Numbered from the stretch's first letter, positions 12,181-24,860 are shown. The stretch: DNA of 64,000 bases from Coenobita brevimanus (GCA_032717465.1 CM064670.1:18865939-18929938); one strand, 5' to 3'. Notes: a model not told the origin generated them from the sequence alone. A program made the numbers and translations.

Positions 12181-13750
12181 TTTTTTTTTTAACAGCGTTG
12201 AGGAAGGAAAAACAAATGAATTAAAAAAAATAATCCATACACCAGATTACTGGTGTCCTCCATTCATTAAAAAAAATAAAAATAAAAAATCTGTGACGGA
12301 CTTGAACAGCTATAGGTTGAAGTTTGGAGGGAAACCACTTTGGGGAAGCAATTTCCAACGAGATGCAGTTAAGAGAATAAAAGAATTCTGATAGGAAGAA
12401 GTTCTGCAATATGGCAGTGTGAGAGTCCAGTCATGAGCGCTACCAGATGCCACTGTGGAGCGGGGGAAGGCATGGAGAGGTGGCTCAATGGATGCAACTT
12501 CGTCTGAGCGTTTGCCATAAAAGTATCTGTAAAACAATCCATGGGAGGCAACATTCCTTCTTACCTGTAGGGGAGGTAGTTCATTTGTAATAGTAGGGAT
12601 ATTAATCATTCTAACAGCTTTGTCTGAATTTTATCTTGTTGTTTTAGTGCAACTCTCCACACCCACTCTACAAGGGTGAGCATTATTCCAGCTGACGGGG
12701 CACATGACTCTTATAAATTATAGATAGCTGCTCGTCAGTGAAGAAGTTACGGACTCTGTTCAGTAATCCAAGTTACTTTGAAGCGGTTTTAGCAAGTGAT
12801 ATAACATGAGAAACACCAAGAATTTCAATACTTTTAGAAATAGGAATATTAGTAGCATTGAAGGTAATATAATAATTATGCAATACCTGTCAATTAGTAA
12901 ATTGTATACATTTAGTTTTACTAGCATTAATTGAGACAATGTTATTTTCTCCCCATTCAATAATCTTAGATAAGTCTTGATCTACGGAGATCGCTGTACT
13001 GAGTTGTGAGTTAGAGATACTGAACTTGGTGAATGGGTGTTTAAGTGTGAATGAACTGTGATGAGTTGAATCATCTGCGTATGAATGGACTGGGATTATG
13101 GGTGATGGATAAGAGATCATTAATACGAACTAGGAATAGGGTTGAAGTCAGAACTGATCCTTGTGGCACACTCGCATTAATCGTTTGGAAACTGGAATAT
13201 TTTCTAACTCTTATCTTTCTGTCGCTGAGATATGAGGAAAGCAGAGGAACAAAAGACGTTAGGCCATAGTAAGGGCGTTTGGACTGCAGGGAACGGTGCC
13301 ACACTTATCAAAAGCTTTAGAAATAGGCTATCAAAGGCAACTGCATGAGTTTCTCCATGCTGGTCAATTGACTGATGGATGGTATGAGTCAGGAGATTGA
13401 GTATATCAATGATGGATCTTTCATGGCGAAAACCATACTGTCTATCACTAATTAAGTTGTTGGATTCAAGATGTTTAACTATTTGCTTATTAATTACAAT
13501 CTCGAATACTTTACCAAGAGAAGACGTGATAGCTATTGGTCTGTAATCAGAGAGGCCAGAGGAACTTCCTTTCTACGTAACTGGGTGGATACTGGCTTCT
13601 CTCCATTATGGAAAAAATGGTTTAAGCAGGGAGGTGTGACAATCATGGGGTGAAGCACTTGCTGCAAACAGGGTGTTGGGAAATTTGTTAAAGGGAATGA
13701 TCATAGCGAGATGTCTGTGTGAAGAGGAACAGACAGCACAATCACTCAAA
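12181..13750 (-). mobile_element. LINE-C copy 1, 5'-truncated Jockey-like LINE
   Basis: Minus-strand translation gives RT with 'VWHRSLQSK', 'SYLSDRKIRV', 'PQGSVL' (13,100-13,300) and an intact 'SYADDST' (about 13,065-13,085), then the C-terminal tail region. The 3' end at 12,181 has the 'ggattattttttt...tttccttcct' tail shared with 35,018-35,273 and 57,400-57,678. Several frameshifts; endonuclease absent. The clade is by eye. Confidence 0.85.
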
Positions 13751-13759
13751 GATTGCAAT

Positions 13760-13828
13760 ACCAGCACCCTACAACTGGTTTATGGGGCAAACACACGGCT
13801 TTGCCCTGTGACATTGACATTTTTTTTT
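13760..13828 (+). repeat. R5 fragment left of SINE-1
   Basis: 'caaacacacggctttgccctgtgacattgacat' resembles the (CA)n-adjacent R5 motif 'acacatgggtcaaactttg...cctgtggccatgacct' at 3,735. The R5 series resumes beyond SINE-1. Confidence 0.5.
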
Positions 13829-14160
13829 TCTTATGTCCTACTCAGGGCATAGGCTTCACAGCCTGCACTCAAGGCCCAGTAGTCCTCCTACATACCATAC
13901 ACCTCTCTACATGTCACCACTTCGGCGCTAACACCCACCGTCCATATTGAAAACATGCTAGGGCTGTCTCATACAGGACTGGTGTATTGGTATTAGCGGG
14001 GGTATTTTTAGGACATTTCGGTGGGTCTCTTGGCAGATCAGTAAAGTCTGATTTCATGAAATTCAAATCCTTAAACTGTTCCCTGCCCCAGCGGGGATTT
14101 GAACGTGGGTCCGGTAGGACTGCAGGCCACTTCTCTACCGACTGAGCCACCGCCTCCCCC
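13829..14160 (-). mobile_element. SINE-1 copy 1, full-length tRNA-derived SINE
   Basis: On the minus strand the element starts with a tRNA-like head, A-box 'tggctcagtcgg' and B-box 'gttcaaatccc', at its 14,160 end. A body with 'tgtcctaaaaatacccc', 'ccagtcctgtatgagacag' and 'gcgccgaagtggtgacatg' follows, and it ends in an A-tail (T-run at 13,829-13,840). About 330 bp. Two further copies occur at 18,150 and 35,859. It splits R5. Confidence 0.88.
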
Positions 14161-14768
14161 AAATCGATTGTCTTAATAAAATCATTTAATTTCTGTCTTA
14201 TGCTCACCATATTCCTTCAAGTCTGGCCTAAATTAGGGAAAAAAATGAAGTTGACTTTGACATATGACCTCGATTATTTCCCTAGCCTAGTGACCTTGAC
14301 CTTTGGCTGACTTTTCCCATAATTGAATCTCTTCATCCTTGCCTTACCATGACATCTTTTACCAAATTTGGCCAAAATCAGACAAAAACTGTCTAAGCAG
14401 ACTTTTCTACAGTATGTTACCTTGATCTTTTGTCCTTAGGTGACCCTCAACACTTCCAGCAAATTTGGTTCACATTAAATCAACACTGTTTTAGTTATTT
14501 TGTTCGCACGCAGACACAAATAGGTCGAACTTTGACTTTAACCTGTGACCCTACCCTTTGCTGCTTTGTTGTCATTATGTATTTTATATTCTTTCATATC
14601 TTAGCTTTAATCCCTCCACCAGGTTTGTTCTAAATTGCATTTAACTATTTAACGGAACCTTGGCATGTGAAATATTGTTCTTAAAAATAATAATAATAAA
14701 TCAACCCGCTGGCTGACCCACAAACCTTACACCAAGTTTGGCTTAAGTCGTGTCAGAACTATTTGAGT

Positions 14769-14850
<82 letters not shown>
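14161..14850 (+). repeat. R5 degenerate tandem repeat, second block, ending in (CT)n(CA)n
   Basis: Repeated 'tgaccttgacctttgg', 'cttccagcaaatttggttc', 'gttttagttattttgttcgcac' and 'ccaccaggtttgttcta' units as in 2,985-3,831. The last unit end 'gagttattt' runs into (CT)n at 14,773-14,820 and (CA)n at 14,821-14,850. Confidence 0.75.
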
Positions 14851-14856
<6 letters not shown>

Positions 14857-15781
14857 ATGCACGTCGTTTACAACATTACCCTGGACTAACTATCGCAATT
14901 TCGGGTGTAATAAAGAGTAAGAATCAGTATTACCATTCAAACAGCTGCCCATTCCATAATTAAGCTGATCATTACCATTACTGTGCGTGCCATTACTCGC
15001 ATCTCCCTGTACCTGGTTTTCGACATGGATCTGAACCTAAAACAAACCAATACTATAATTTTAAACTGTCTATTCGTATATAATTTGATTGATTAACTGT
15101 ATTTAATCCCCGTACGAACCACATTAGCAGCAACAAACGTTATCTGATCTTTTAACAGGGTACCGAGACACAGACTATCCATTTCAACAAGTCCCTAGGC
15201 AACAACATAGATGTCAATAAACAAAAAATCAGTCAATTTCCTTTCAGACAGACAAGCATCAGAACCCTACCAAAACCAAAAATTCAGATTAAGAATACCT
15301 TCATTGTTCAACTTACTCCTTGATTACATGACTCCTCCCCGTCCGTATAAATACTGTATAATCCTACTCCGACATCTTATCAGTAGCTTTGCAAAACATC
15401 AAACACTGTCATACAACAAACTGGCTCCACCATTATAAGCACTGACTAGAAGAGGTTCACAAAATAGAGAATGAGTACCTAATCAATAAAATAAAATCAT
15501 CATTCACTTCATTCGACCCAGACATGAACCTTCAACACGTCTTCAAGTCTTCCTTTATTGCCGATCACTCTCCTTAGACAAGCATCCTGAAATTCTAGGA
15601 CTCACACTGACCTAACGTGAACACAAACACCTTCACTGAAGCGGCTTCTCGCAAACTCAATGTTCTGAAAAGACACAGGTACACTTCACCTTGGCAACAG
15701 AACAGGTCATCCCTACAACTTTGATTACGGCACCCCAAGCCAGGACCCTATCATATCAGACATTCCCATGAAAATACTTAA
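14851..15781. other. Possible very old LINE C-terminal remnant; otherwise unrecognised
   Basis: At about 15,580-15,720 the plus strand can be read in pieces as 'LKF..', 'NTFTEAASRKLNVLK' and 'SPWQQNR', vaguely like the C-terminal end of I/Jockey-type RTs. The similarity is weak and interrupted by stops. A 76-codon frame at 15,211-15,438 has no recognisable domain. Confidence 0.25.

Positions 15782-15868
<87 letters not shown>
15782..15868. repeat. (CA)n microsatellite
   Basis: About 43 CA units with one AA interruption near 15,796. Confidence 0.95.
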
Positions 15869-15871
<3 letters not shown>

Positions 15872-15984
15872 TAAAGCCTTAAAACTTGTGGTAATAAGTA
15901 CAATACAAAGTGCATGAGGAAAGGAGATTATATTTCTTTTTCACCAACTTGTCCCAGATTTTTGTCATTTGACAGCTTATTTCA

Positions 15985-16115
15985 CTTACAGTAGATCAAT
16001 GGAAGAAAATGACAATTCTACAGCTCTACATCATTACCACAGCACTTCTTTGTGACTAGCACCATACTCCAGTGTTAATCTATTGCCACAACTTGGTATT
16101 TAAGATCAAGAGATG
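15985..16115. repeat. R6 dispersed repeat, copy 2
   Basis: Diverged match to 1,490-1,640 in the same orientation. Confidence 0.45.
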
Positions 16116-16129
16116 CCAGTTACCGTATA

Positions 16130-17390
16130 GGCAGAGTCAGAGTGGGATATGCAAAATGCATGCGGTGTGCTGCGGAGAGGTGTGGCGAGTGAGTGGGGGT
16201 AATAGCTGAAGCAAAGGATTATTTTGGGAGCAGAAGGAACGTAAAATCATAGAGAAAACATAAGCCAGAGGCGTAACCTATATGCTTAGCAGGAGGTTAG
16301 TTATAAAAAATCGTAAAGGAAAGTCAGCAGAGAGTATTAATGGACTTTTACAGATGGCTAAGTAGCCAGTGGAAGGGCAAAACGAAGTGATTCTGGAAAG
16401 AAATAAAATTATATGGGGAAAAGAAATGTTACAAGAGTGGTCACAGGTGTTACAGGTGGGTTCTAGGGTAGGTGACAAGGCAAACTCAGGGTGAAAGTAT
16501 TTGCTTTACTGAGCCGAGTAGGACAGGTCTGGCGTGTGCGGAGTCTGAGCTGCTACTGGCGTGAGGGAGATTAACTCACCTGCTCCCAGTTCTGTACAGT
16601 AGGACGGCACTGGGCATTTTCAAAGGTTAATAAAGGAGGGAACCCCGGGGCAGGGACGTACGACCTTCGCGACTATGAGCCGATAGGCGGAGGGCAGCAC
16701 CCTTAGTACCCTGTCAGCACAATTCCTCATACAAGAACCCTGGGAGCTAATGGGTTAAAAGGTGTGTGCTGTGCTTGAAAGAAACTTGACTTAGACACAA
16801 CAGATTTCCTAACCGTTATACGGTGCATTCCCACAACTTCATCATACACCAGCCACATAATAAGGAATATACTTTACAGAGAACAGGAGAGAAATGAAAA
16901 GGATGGTAGTGTGTGAGGAAAACAGTAATATATTGGAAAGATGGAGATTATTCTTCTGACAGTTTCTAACTGTTCTGAGAGAAAGAGCTGCTGTGATATC
17001 AGAATTGGGGAGTGCTAGACCAGTGGATGGAAGAGTGAGAGATGTAAGAGCCACAGAGAGAAAGTATCGTCCGCAGTGAAAAAATCATTGCACGAAGACT
17101 CCACGGGTGGATGGCGTAAGTGTGGAAATGATGTAGGAAGAGTGCCTGAGAAGTGGATGGTGAGCAGCATTAATTGTTGCCTTGGATTAGGAAAAAGTGA
17201 ATATAAATGATGTAAACCATAGGAGTATCTGCTCAATGAGTTTGGTATGAAAGGGCTAAGGTATGGTACTGACCGAGAGAATGAACGCTGTTGCAAGAGT
17301 TGGCGTGCTAAGTAACAGGTGGATTCAACAAGGGAAAGGAATGTGTTAGTCAGATATTTGCACTAAGTCTTTGGTTTGTATCGTTTATGA
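16130..17390 (+). mobile_element. LINE-A remnant, heavily decayed, interrupted by R1
   Basis: Plus-strand pieces in order resemble LINE-A. An 'FWKEIK' segment lies near 16,390. 'GRVPEKWM' followed by a 'KSEYK.CKP.EYLL' segment lies at 17,130-17,230. 'QGKECVSQIFAL' lies near 17,330, where intact copies have the 'GRGCVDQIF' block. Stops and frameshifts are frequent. R1 (16,605-16,760) sits inside. Confidence 0.65.
16605..16760 (+). repeat. R1 dispersed repeat, copy 1
   Basis: Shares the block 'cttcgcgactatgagccgat' plus 'aggcggagggc', and flanking 'gggaacccc' and 'aaccctggga', with 27,310-27,477 in the same orientation. Likely a short retroelement of unknown class. Confidence 0.7.
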
Positions 17391-18149
17391 AGACTCGAAA
17401 ATGCTTGCATGCGTTGGTCTTGGTCACCTAATGCCGGCTCTACATGCTGCCCGATCTTAAGCAGCCTCCCTATTCAGTCTCTTACCCCTGAGATCACACA
17501 CTATGACCTCGTTCTAGGTCTTTCTTGGTCTGCTTCTCTCAACCCCACCTTTGGCATTCACACCTCTCACCATCCGCACCCAATCGACATCATCCACCCT
17601 CTCAGCATGTCGAAACAACCTCCATCTTCCCCTCCTCATCACAACACCTATACATTCAAGTCCTATCTCACCTATCAACTCTTGAATCACAATCCTAGTC
17701 CTCCCCTCAAGACCTCGCATTGAAGGATACACCACCCATCCGTCTAATCACTTGTCACTTCCGTACGTTTGAGTCTACGAGTATCCTCTTCCTTTCCTGC
17801 CCAGGTCTCACTGCTGTAAAACATTATACTCCTAAAACATGCCGCATATAAGGATCCCATAGCACCGAGGGAGAGCGTTCTCAGTTTCAGGAGAGGCAAC
17901 AGCACATTGAACTTTCCCTAGCCACTCTTTACCTTAGTCAAGCCGCACCCCCAGCACATAACAAGTCCCCCAAATAACAAAACTCGTCCACACACTCATG
18001 AAACTCTCCAGCAAGATCAATCCTTTTATGCCATTCAGTCTTTACATGCACTCCCTGGCACACCACACACACTATATCAGCATTATTCCTCAGCCTACTT
18101 CTAACACCACTATATCTCTTATTAATCAACAATAGCTGCACAGGTTTTT

Positions 18150-18505
18150 ATTATTATTATTTTTTTTTAATGTGTCCGACTCTGGGCAAAGGCTTCAGGG
18201 CCTATCCCCAGGGCATATCCCCAAGGCCCAGTATTCCTCCTACACTGCCACATGTCACCACTTCGGCGCTAACATCAACCGTCCATATTGAATACACGCT
18301 AGTGCTGTCTCATACAGGACTGGTGTATTGATGTTAGCGGGTGTGTTTTTACGACATGTCGGCGGGTCTTCTGGTAGATCAGTAAAGTCTACTTTTTTAT
18401 GAAATTCAAATTCATAAACTGATCCCTGCCCCAGCAGGTATTTGAATCTGGGTCCGTTAGGACTGCAGGCCACCTCTCTACCGGTTGAGCCACACTCCCA
18501 CACTC
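18150..18505 (-). mobile_element. SINE-1 copy 2, inserted in LINE-D
   Basis: Minus-strand SINE with T-run (A-tail) at 18,163-18,170 and tRNA-like head near 18,430-18,505. It shares 'caccacttcggcgctaaca', 'ctgtctcatacaggactggt' and 'ccctgccccagc' with copy 1. It carries a small internal duplication ('ccccagggcatatccccaagg'). It separates the LINE-D RT end from its Cys-rich segment. Confidence 0.88.
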
Positions 18506-18590
18506 CCTCCGGTTCAATAGTACCACCATCAGCCCTAGATACCATCACTTTTGTTTTATCTGCATTTACTCTCAAATCCTTGTGCTCCAT

Positions 18591-18926
18591 TCAATTTTTC
18601 CTAATGCTAAATCTTTCCTCCGCCTGCCTTTCATTCTCTGCAGTCAACTCCAAGTCATCAGCATACATCTTCCATAAGGGCCCATTTCTGACGTCACTTG
18701 AGAGCGCTTCAAGCACCGTTAGAAACAATAAGGGGCTCAAGACTGACCACTGATGCACGCCAACATTCACGGAAAACTCGTCAGTAGATTCTCCATTCAC
18801 TCTCACCTGGGTGCGAGCACCCACAGACATAGCAAGAACCAATCTAACCAGCCACTCCTCGATCCCAAGCTTTCTCAATACCCACTTCACCACCTCCATA
18901 CAGACTCTGTCAAAGACCTTCTCCAA
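18591..18926 (-). pseudogene. LINE-D reverse transcriptase core fragment (111 codons)
   Basis: Best-preserved LINE-D reading frame. It contains the RT block with 'EKVFDRV' (first catalytic Asp), the 'VGVHQWSVLSPLLF' block (usual Gly replaced by Trp in 'HQGSVLSP') and the catalytic 'YADD'. The frame is lost on both sides, so no functional protein is expected. Reverse transcriptase for target-primed retrotransposition is the family role. Confidence 0.85.
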
Positions 18927-20479
18927 ATCAGCAAAAGCAAAGTACAGCTGCCTTTACGTTCCTATATATTTTTCCTTAAGTTGTCAACAATGAACATAGC
19001 ATCAGTGGTGTCTTTGCCTGGCATGAGGAGTCCCTGATGCAAATGGGGAGAATAGACCATCCCGGCCAAAAATGAGCTATGCATGTGGTGAGGCTCTCAG
19101 AGACTTTACCTTTCATATCTAAGTGGATTTTCGGCCAAAACAACAATGTCAATAATGTCTGTTAGCCACTGGATAAGCAATGGTCAATGCAACCATGACA
19201 GCTGACAGGTCTGGTCAGAGGGCCATTTCGATGTGTGAACAAGCCAATATCCACTCACGGGATGAACGGCGAACTATATTATAGCATAATGAACTCTATT
19301 TGTATTGTAAGCATTGCCTTTGTTACAAAAACATGATCAGTTGAAGTTTCAAAAACTTTGACGCAGTGTTTTGGCTCTTTTTAATTTTGGTCTCTTCGCC
19401 CCTTATTACAGCAGGGGGTCCATACCCCCAAACTACATCTCATCAATAGTCACTCTTATCATACCATCTATAGGACTCTCCATTACCTTCATTATCTGGT
19501 CCAATAGTCTTATGCCTCTGTAATTTCCTCTTTCTAGGGCATCACCCTTCCCAGTATACTCATACACATTTACAGTCACTCTTCAGCCAGTCATCTGGGA
19601 CAGCACACTCATATACAACATAACCAAGTTTATCAAATCAGTGGCTAAACCCACTCCTGTGTCTCCTGATGCCTTCAACATTTCAGCTGTCAACCCAAAC
19701 ACACTCGCTGTCTTCCCCAGCTGCATCTGCTCAGAGCTGCAGCATTAATCAAAGGCCAAGGGCTAAACACTGGATCCGCTGACTCCAAACCTTCCTTATT
19801 CCGGTTAAACTCCTCATTCAGCACAAATTATAATGCTCTCTCCAGGCATCTTTAATAACCTCAATGTCCACCACCGCCTTTCCTTCATAGTTCTTCGCAC
19901 ACCGTTTACTGATGATATGCCTGTTTTCCCTCTTCATCTGATTTGCCACCTTAAATATGTATACTTCCTTTCTGGCCCTATGTTTGGCAGTTGAGTATTC
20001 CTCTTTGTTACCACCTCGATCCCATTCCCAGAATAGTCTTCTTTTCTGTTTACCTGCGGCTTCTTCACCTTCATCCCATCGCCACGTTACCTTATGTCTT
20101 GAAGGGCCCCTTGTCCATTCACATACTGAATCTGAATCTGAAACTCTCAAGAGATTAGTCTGAGAGCTCTGTATTGCTCATTTACATCGACATGGCTCGC
20201 TGTTCAGCCACCACTCTACTCATCTCACTATGGAAGGCATCTCTTATTGCTTGGTTGTTTAGCTTCCATATTTTCCTCCTGGGTGCATAGCATAGGTCCT
20301 CTTCTTGACCATCCGCTCCTTTTGCACCATATCACATATCAGCATTTGTCTTGCTGCACACACGCTTCACTCCCTACAGCTTTAACATCTTCAATAACCT
20401 ATCAATCTTCTTGACCAGGAAATAGTCAGTCTGGTTACTGTTACCCCAAGACTTATATGTAATCAGTCTACTCTCTTTT

Positions 20480-20880
20480 TACCTGCGGCGAAGCAGACAG
20501 GTCTATAAGTGGTACACCTGAGGGATCTTTTTTTTTTTTCCCTTCAAGGGAAGCTCGAATATCTAGTCTTGGAGAGCTCTGAGTGATTTCCTTGTGAAAT
20601 ACAAAGTTGCTCAGTTTGAAATCTGAGTTGACTTAAGTCACCTGTTGCGTCAGCTGACTATTAGGAGGCATTTTAGCAACTATCTTATGAAATGCAAAGT
20701 TGCTCAGCTTGAAATTTGTGTTGATTTGACATGTCAGCTGTTGCATCAGCTGATTATTTAGCAATTTTCAATTATGGCCACAAGAAGGCATTTTAATAAA
20801 ACAGCTTCACCTCTTAAATGAGTTTCAAGGAAAGAAACTTAAAAAATATGGCTGCAATAGTTTCACCACAGGCCTATGAA
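20480..20880. repeat. Insertion in LINE-D endonuclease with a 94-bp tandem repeat (2 units)
   Basis: Two units start at 20,594 and 20,688 ('tgaaatacaaagttgctcag' and 'tgaaatgcaaagttgctcag'). Both contain 'ctgttgc.tcagctga' and the block ends with 'aggcatttta'. A T-run lies at 20,528-20,540. The block separates LINE-D 'RNKK' from 'YKSWGN...DYFLV'. Confidence 0.75.
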
Positions 20881-21450
20881 GACAGTCTTCTTGTTCCTCA
20901 AAAGCATGTTGCACACAATCCTGTATACTGCCTCCCCAGTTTCCAGAACGCTTCCCTTTTCCTCAGATCTCGTACCGTTTGTGCATTCCCCATGCACCCC
21001 TTCATGTCCTTGAGCTGCTCCACTTACATCACCATGTAAATCCCCAATCAAAATAACTATCTCATCATCTCCCATCCCACCAACAACACATACCAAGTCA
21101 TCTCAGAAATCTATTTTTCTCTTCATCATTCAAGCCAATCTGAGGTGCATACACCGACACACCTGTAATAATGACATTACCTAACAATAATTTCAGTGCT
21201 ATAATCCTTTCAGGTACTCTCATTGTAACCATGACACATTCCACCCATTTCTACGTGACAAGAACGTCCACACCATTATATCCATCTACACTTCTCTGCC
21301 AAAATAGCTTATATCTACAGTCCTTCCCAACAATCATCCTAGCTGACTCTACTGTAGAAGCTAACTTCCTGTAGGCAACAGACATCCACTCGAACCCTAC
21401 CCGGAGTCTCAACCACTTCAAACTACCCACGATACCACTCTGAATGCGTT

Positions 21451-21980
21451 AGGTGATTTGGTTTCCACAGGCTTGCTTTTGCTTCCCCTTTTCTTCATGT
21501 TTGGTAAATAAGAGAGATGTACCACAGGCCCCGCCTGTATACACAGTTCTAAGTCCAGATCAGGGTCCCATAGCTCACAAGCCGTGGCCAGTGGCTGTGG
21601 CTGTGACCTTAATGCACGCTGCCAGGACAGCTACAGGGACACCTTCCAAGCACGCCTTGGCACTGTAATTGCCCTGCCATTATACAACCAATGATAGAAC
21701 AGTCTCCTGGGGCGTTTCTCCTAGGTCTGGGCACCTCTATATTGGGTGGAAGCTGCAGCCTGGGAACCGCAATGCCCTGTACCATCTGATACAGATCCAG
21801 GGTTCCATCCTACCCCGGCCCCAAGCCCTCACTGATGGAACCTGCATCACGCCTCCCCTCAGGTTTGTTACCAGGTAGCCATGACAAAATTTTCTGGCTG
21901 CATGCCCTTGCTGACGGCAATCCTTGTGAAGCAGTAGGGTACTTTGCGTGATATGTAAAGCGCATGTAAATTAGTACATA
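21451..21980. other. No recognisable gene
   Basis: GC-richer stretch with short frames at 21,453-21,668 and 21,669-21,878 on plus. No recognisable domain, start context or splice structure. Confidence 0.45.
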
Positions 21981-21984
21981 TGAG

Positions 21985-22175
21985 AGCCATAAAGAAGTGT
22001 TTGGGAGAGTATGCTGACCTACTCTCCGTGTTAGTGTCACACTGAAAAAGGTCAGTAAAAGGGGATAATCAGAGTATCCTGGGGTCTAGTGAAACGAGAG
22101 CTCCAGCTCTCCCCATCACCAGATTTCCTATCCGTCCTAATCAGTTAGTGCTACAGCCTGTTCCCTGAAGTCCTT
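21985..22175 (+). repeat. R2 dispersed repeat, uninterrupted copy
   Basis: Shares 'gctgacctactctccgtgtta', 'cactgaaaaagg', 'ggggata', 'gaaacg.gag.tccagctctcc' and 'gtgctacag' with 31,987-32,175. In that other copy a hAT element abuts the equivalent 5' point. Confidence 0.75.
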
Positions 22176-22289
22176 CGAGTCGGAGAAAAAAGTTGTTTGT
22201 ATCTTTTAACTTGTGAAGGAGAAGGCATATTTTATATTTGATTGCGGAAGGTGGTAAGTTTATATGAGGGGAAGTAAGAAGCGGTCTTA

Positions 22290-23165
22290 AGTATATATAA
22301 TAGACAGAAATCATCTGCAAAAATGGATACTGCATTGAGTGAAAGGCTGAATGTGATAGGTGGATTGAAACAGGGCTGTTACTCTGTGATCATGAGAGTC
22401 CAGTGTATATACAAAGATGGTAATGAGGGCAGAGAAAGCGAAGACAATTAGTGGGGGAATGATTCTGACAAGATGAGTAGGATTTGCATGTTCTTTTTAC
22501 AAATGATGCAGTGCTGTTACAAATTATGGAATGGAAGCTTTCAGAGAGATTTTGCCGTGAGTGTATGTGTCTGTGTTTGAAAAGGGCACACAGACACTGC
22601 AAGCTAAGAATATGAACGAAAAAATGGAAAATGTGCAAGCGTTAAGTACCAATATTTAGACAACGTTGTGAACAAACAGAAGGGTTAACTGAGGGATAAG
22701 GCTTCAGCAAGGAAGGAAAGTGGCTGAAACGCTGGAAACAGTAACAAGAAAAATATATGAGTATGGAAGCAGAAGTAAAACTGTAAAACAGTTTCAGTAC
22801 TAACGTTCATTCAGCAAAACAGGAGTGAGCGCTGTTGAAACAAGCTACCTCAGAGGAGCCTGTGGCATGAAATGAAGAGGTAGAAAGTAGAATATCGAAA
22901 TTCATAAAGAATGTGGTGTGTAACTAGATGCTGTGAGAAACTGATGAGAAACGCCCTGAGGTGATTCGGTCATATGGCGAGAACAGAGAGACACAAAGTA
23001 AAAGAGTATACCCACTTGCGGTGGTTGGAAGATGAAAAAAAAAAAAAAAACGATAAAAAGTGGAGATATAAAACTAGGGAATATCTGAAGGAGGGTATAG
23101 TGTCATTATATTCACTTGTCAAGGTGATCCCTGACATGAATCAACAGCATGTAGTAGATGGATAG
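22290..23165 (+). mobile_element. LINE-A 3' remnant, decayed
   Basis: Pieces read 'GGLKQGC' (about 22,355), then a Lys/Glu-rich RT tail, then 'AVETSYLRGACGMK' (about 22,830-22,875). That last piece matches LINE-A copy 1 at 5,858-5,900. An altered 'NALR.FGH' region follows near 22,950. Many stops. A 12-base A run at 23,036-23,050 occurs within it. Confidence 0.72.
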
Positions 23166-24417
23166 ATTCTGGTGGATATATCGATAGAAAATGACGAAAA
23201 ACAGATACAGATAGCCGTTACAAAGAAGCAACAGTGCTTCCATTCAAGCTCCACAAGAACACGAGAGGTACACGGTTCACCTAGCCAGACTATAATGCTG
23301 ACTGCTGTCCCCACTCTTGCCTAATACAGTGCCAACACATAACACAACTCTCAAACAATCCACTGCCCACTCCTCCATCCCCCCCACCATCACCAACATC
23401 ACGCACCACACCATCACACCACAGTCCTTTAAAATAATCTCAATCAAAGACCGGTTTTAGTGGCCGGATTCACGCAGTCAACTGGGTTCAAGTTCTAATG
23501 AGCCTGGGGTTGCTACAACGTAGCCTACTGTACTTTACAACAATAACCTTTTACTCGATTATTACCGCCATTCACATCACATTACACTCACTACAAGCAC
23601 ATCATTCATTACAAACAAAACCCAAAACATAACTTTAACAATAGATCTCTGCTATCCCCCACAAGCAGTGACTTGGATTTCTGCGGTTTGTTTAATTTAC
23701 GTGCAGAAGAATCTAGAGCATAAACAACGTAATAATGAGTGAGCGTCCCATTCCGTTAACCTTTACATTTGTGTTAATGCAGCTTTGTTTGGAGTTATTT
23801 CATCTCAGTATCACAAAACTTTTCGTTAATGTTTTTGTTAATTTACACCATCAAGATGATTATGTATATTGTACACTATGCTTTTTTCTGCTAGAAGCTT
23901 TCATTCAGCTATGGAAAGATTTTTCACATTGCAGGGATTATATATAGTCTTCAATAACCCTGAATAAAATCGTTCAGTAGTAGTATGAAAAAAATATATA
24001 AAATGTTTCATCGGACTGAAAGGCTACATCCCTATGTGCCTGTCTCAACTGAACGCGAACAGGTCCCGCCTCGAAGTGTTTCGGAAATTATAAGTCAGTA
24101 TTTGTATTTCGTTTGGCATGCAATACCGGTAAACAAACAAAAAAACCCAGTTACTGATATTCAGAGATCCATTATATACCTACTTATGCCATCCTCTTCT
24201 TGGACGTTTTATGAGCAATTAATGATAGTACTCGACATACTACTCGACCTACTGTAGGTTAATCTTACTACTACACACATGTCATAGTACTTAACTGTGG
24301 GTCCAATCCCAAAGTACAGCCTGCACAAAATCCAGTAAAGAAAACAACAACATCGTACTTTCCGGGGAGAGATGGGGGTTATTTAGATTTTTTATTTACC
24401 GTTCACCACAAGCCTTA

Positions 24418-24420
<3 letters not shown>
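23166..24420. other. No recognisable gene
   Basis: AT-rich. A short dispersed motif 'gggattatatatagtcttca' at 23,935 also occurs at 33,571. Frames at 23,735-23,947 and 23,985-24,257 have no recognisable domain. Confidence 0.5.

Positions 24421-24474
<54 letters not shown>
24421..24474. repeat. (GA)n microsatellite
   Basis: About 26 GA units. Confidence 0.95.
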
Positions 24475-24479
<5 letters not shown>

Positions 24480-24739
24480 ATTATTCACTGATCACCACAG
24501 GCCACCAAACTTCAGGTGGATGACGCTACAACATATTTACCTTAGTTTATGCTCATGCGACATTGTTTACAGAAAATGTTCTATAACATAAACCAAAGAA
24601 AACCATATTCTATCGCTAACTATTGCTTACGTGATAAATCCATACTCTTACGTAAAACTTTATGTGCTATGTATGTTTTTCTGTTGTATTTGTTTACCTT
24701 TTATGTAGTATCGTGCTTCCTTACTGTGTTTGTAATTGT

Positions 24740-24860
24740 ACTCATCATCATCATCATCAGCAGCATCATCCGGACCTCCTTTCCCACCCTAGGGCAGGAT
24801 GAGGAGTCCAGACAGCCCAAGTTTGCCCAGTTCAATGGGCCACGCTTCTAATCACTTATC
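24740..24860 (-). repeat. Possible short retroelement 3' end with (GAT)n tail
   Basis: On the minus strand a GC-rich stretch ('ctgccctagggtgggaaag') ends in GAT/GCT units at 24,742-24,770, the layout of a SINE 3' end. No tRNA boxes identified; unproven. Confidence 0.35.

Larger units (their letters stand above)
17415..21450 (-). mobile_element. LINE-D, nearly full-length non-LTR retrotransposon, dead and nested
   Basis: Read on the minus strand from 21,450: an APE endonuclease start 'RVDVCCLQE' (about 21,380-21,420); 'IVILIGDLHGDV' and 'RIVCNMLLRNKK' (20,890-21,060); 'QTDYFLVKKIDRLL' (about 20,400-20,440) after an insertion; a linker at 19,818-20,150; RT with 'EKVFDRVCMEVVKWVLRKLG', 'VGVHQWSVLSPLLF' and intact 'YADDLEL' (18,591-18,926); a Cys-rich segment 'ADIVCVVCQG' and 'FCYLGDLLCAGG' (17,940-18,080); and C-terminal 'FRHAERVDDVDWV' (17,540-17,600). 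Stops and frameshifts break the ORF. It is interrupted by SINE-1 (18,150-18,505) and by a 20,480-20,880 insertion. The family differs from LINE-A, B and C. Confidence 0.85.
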
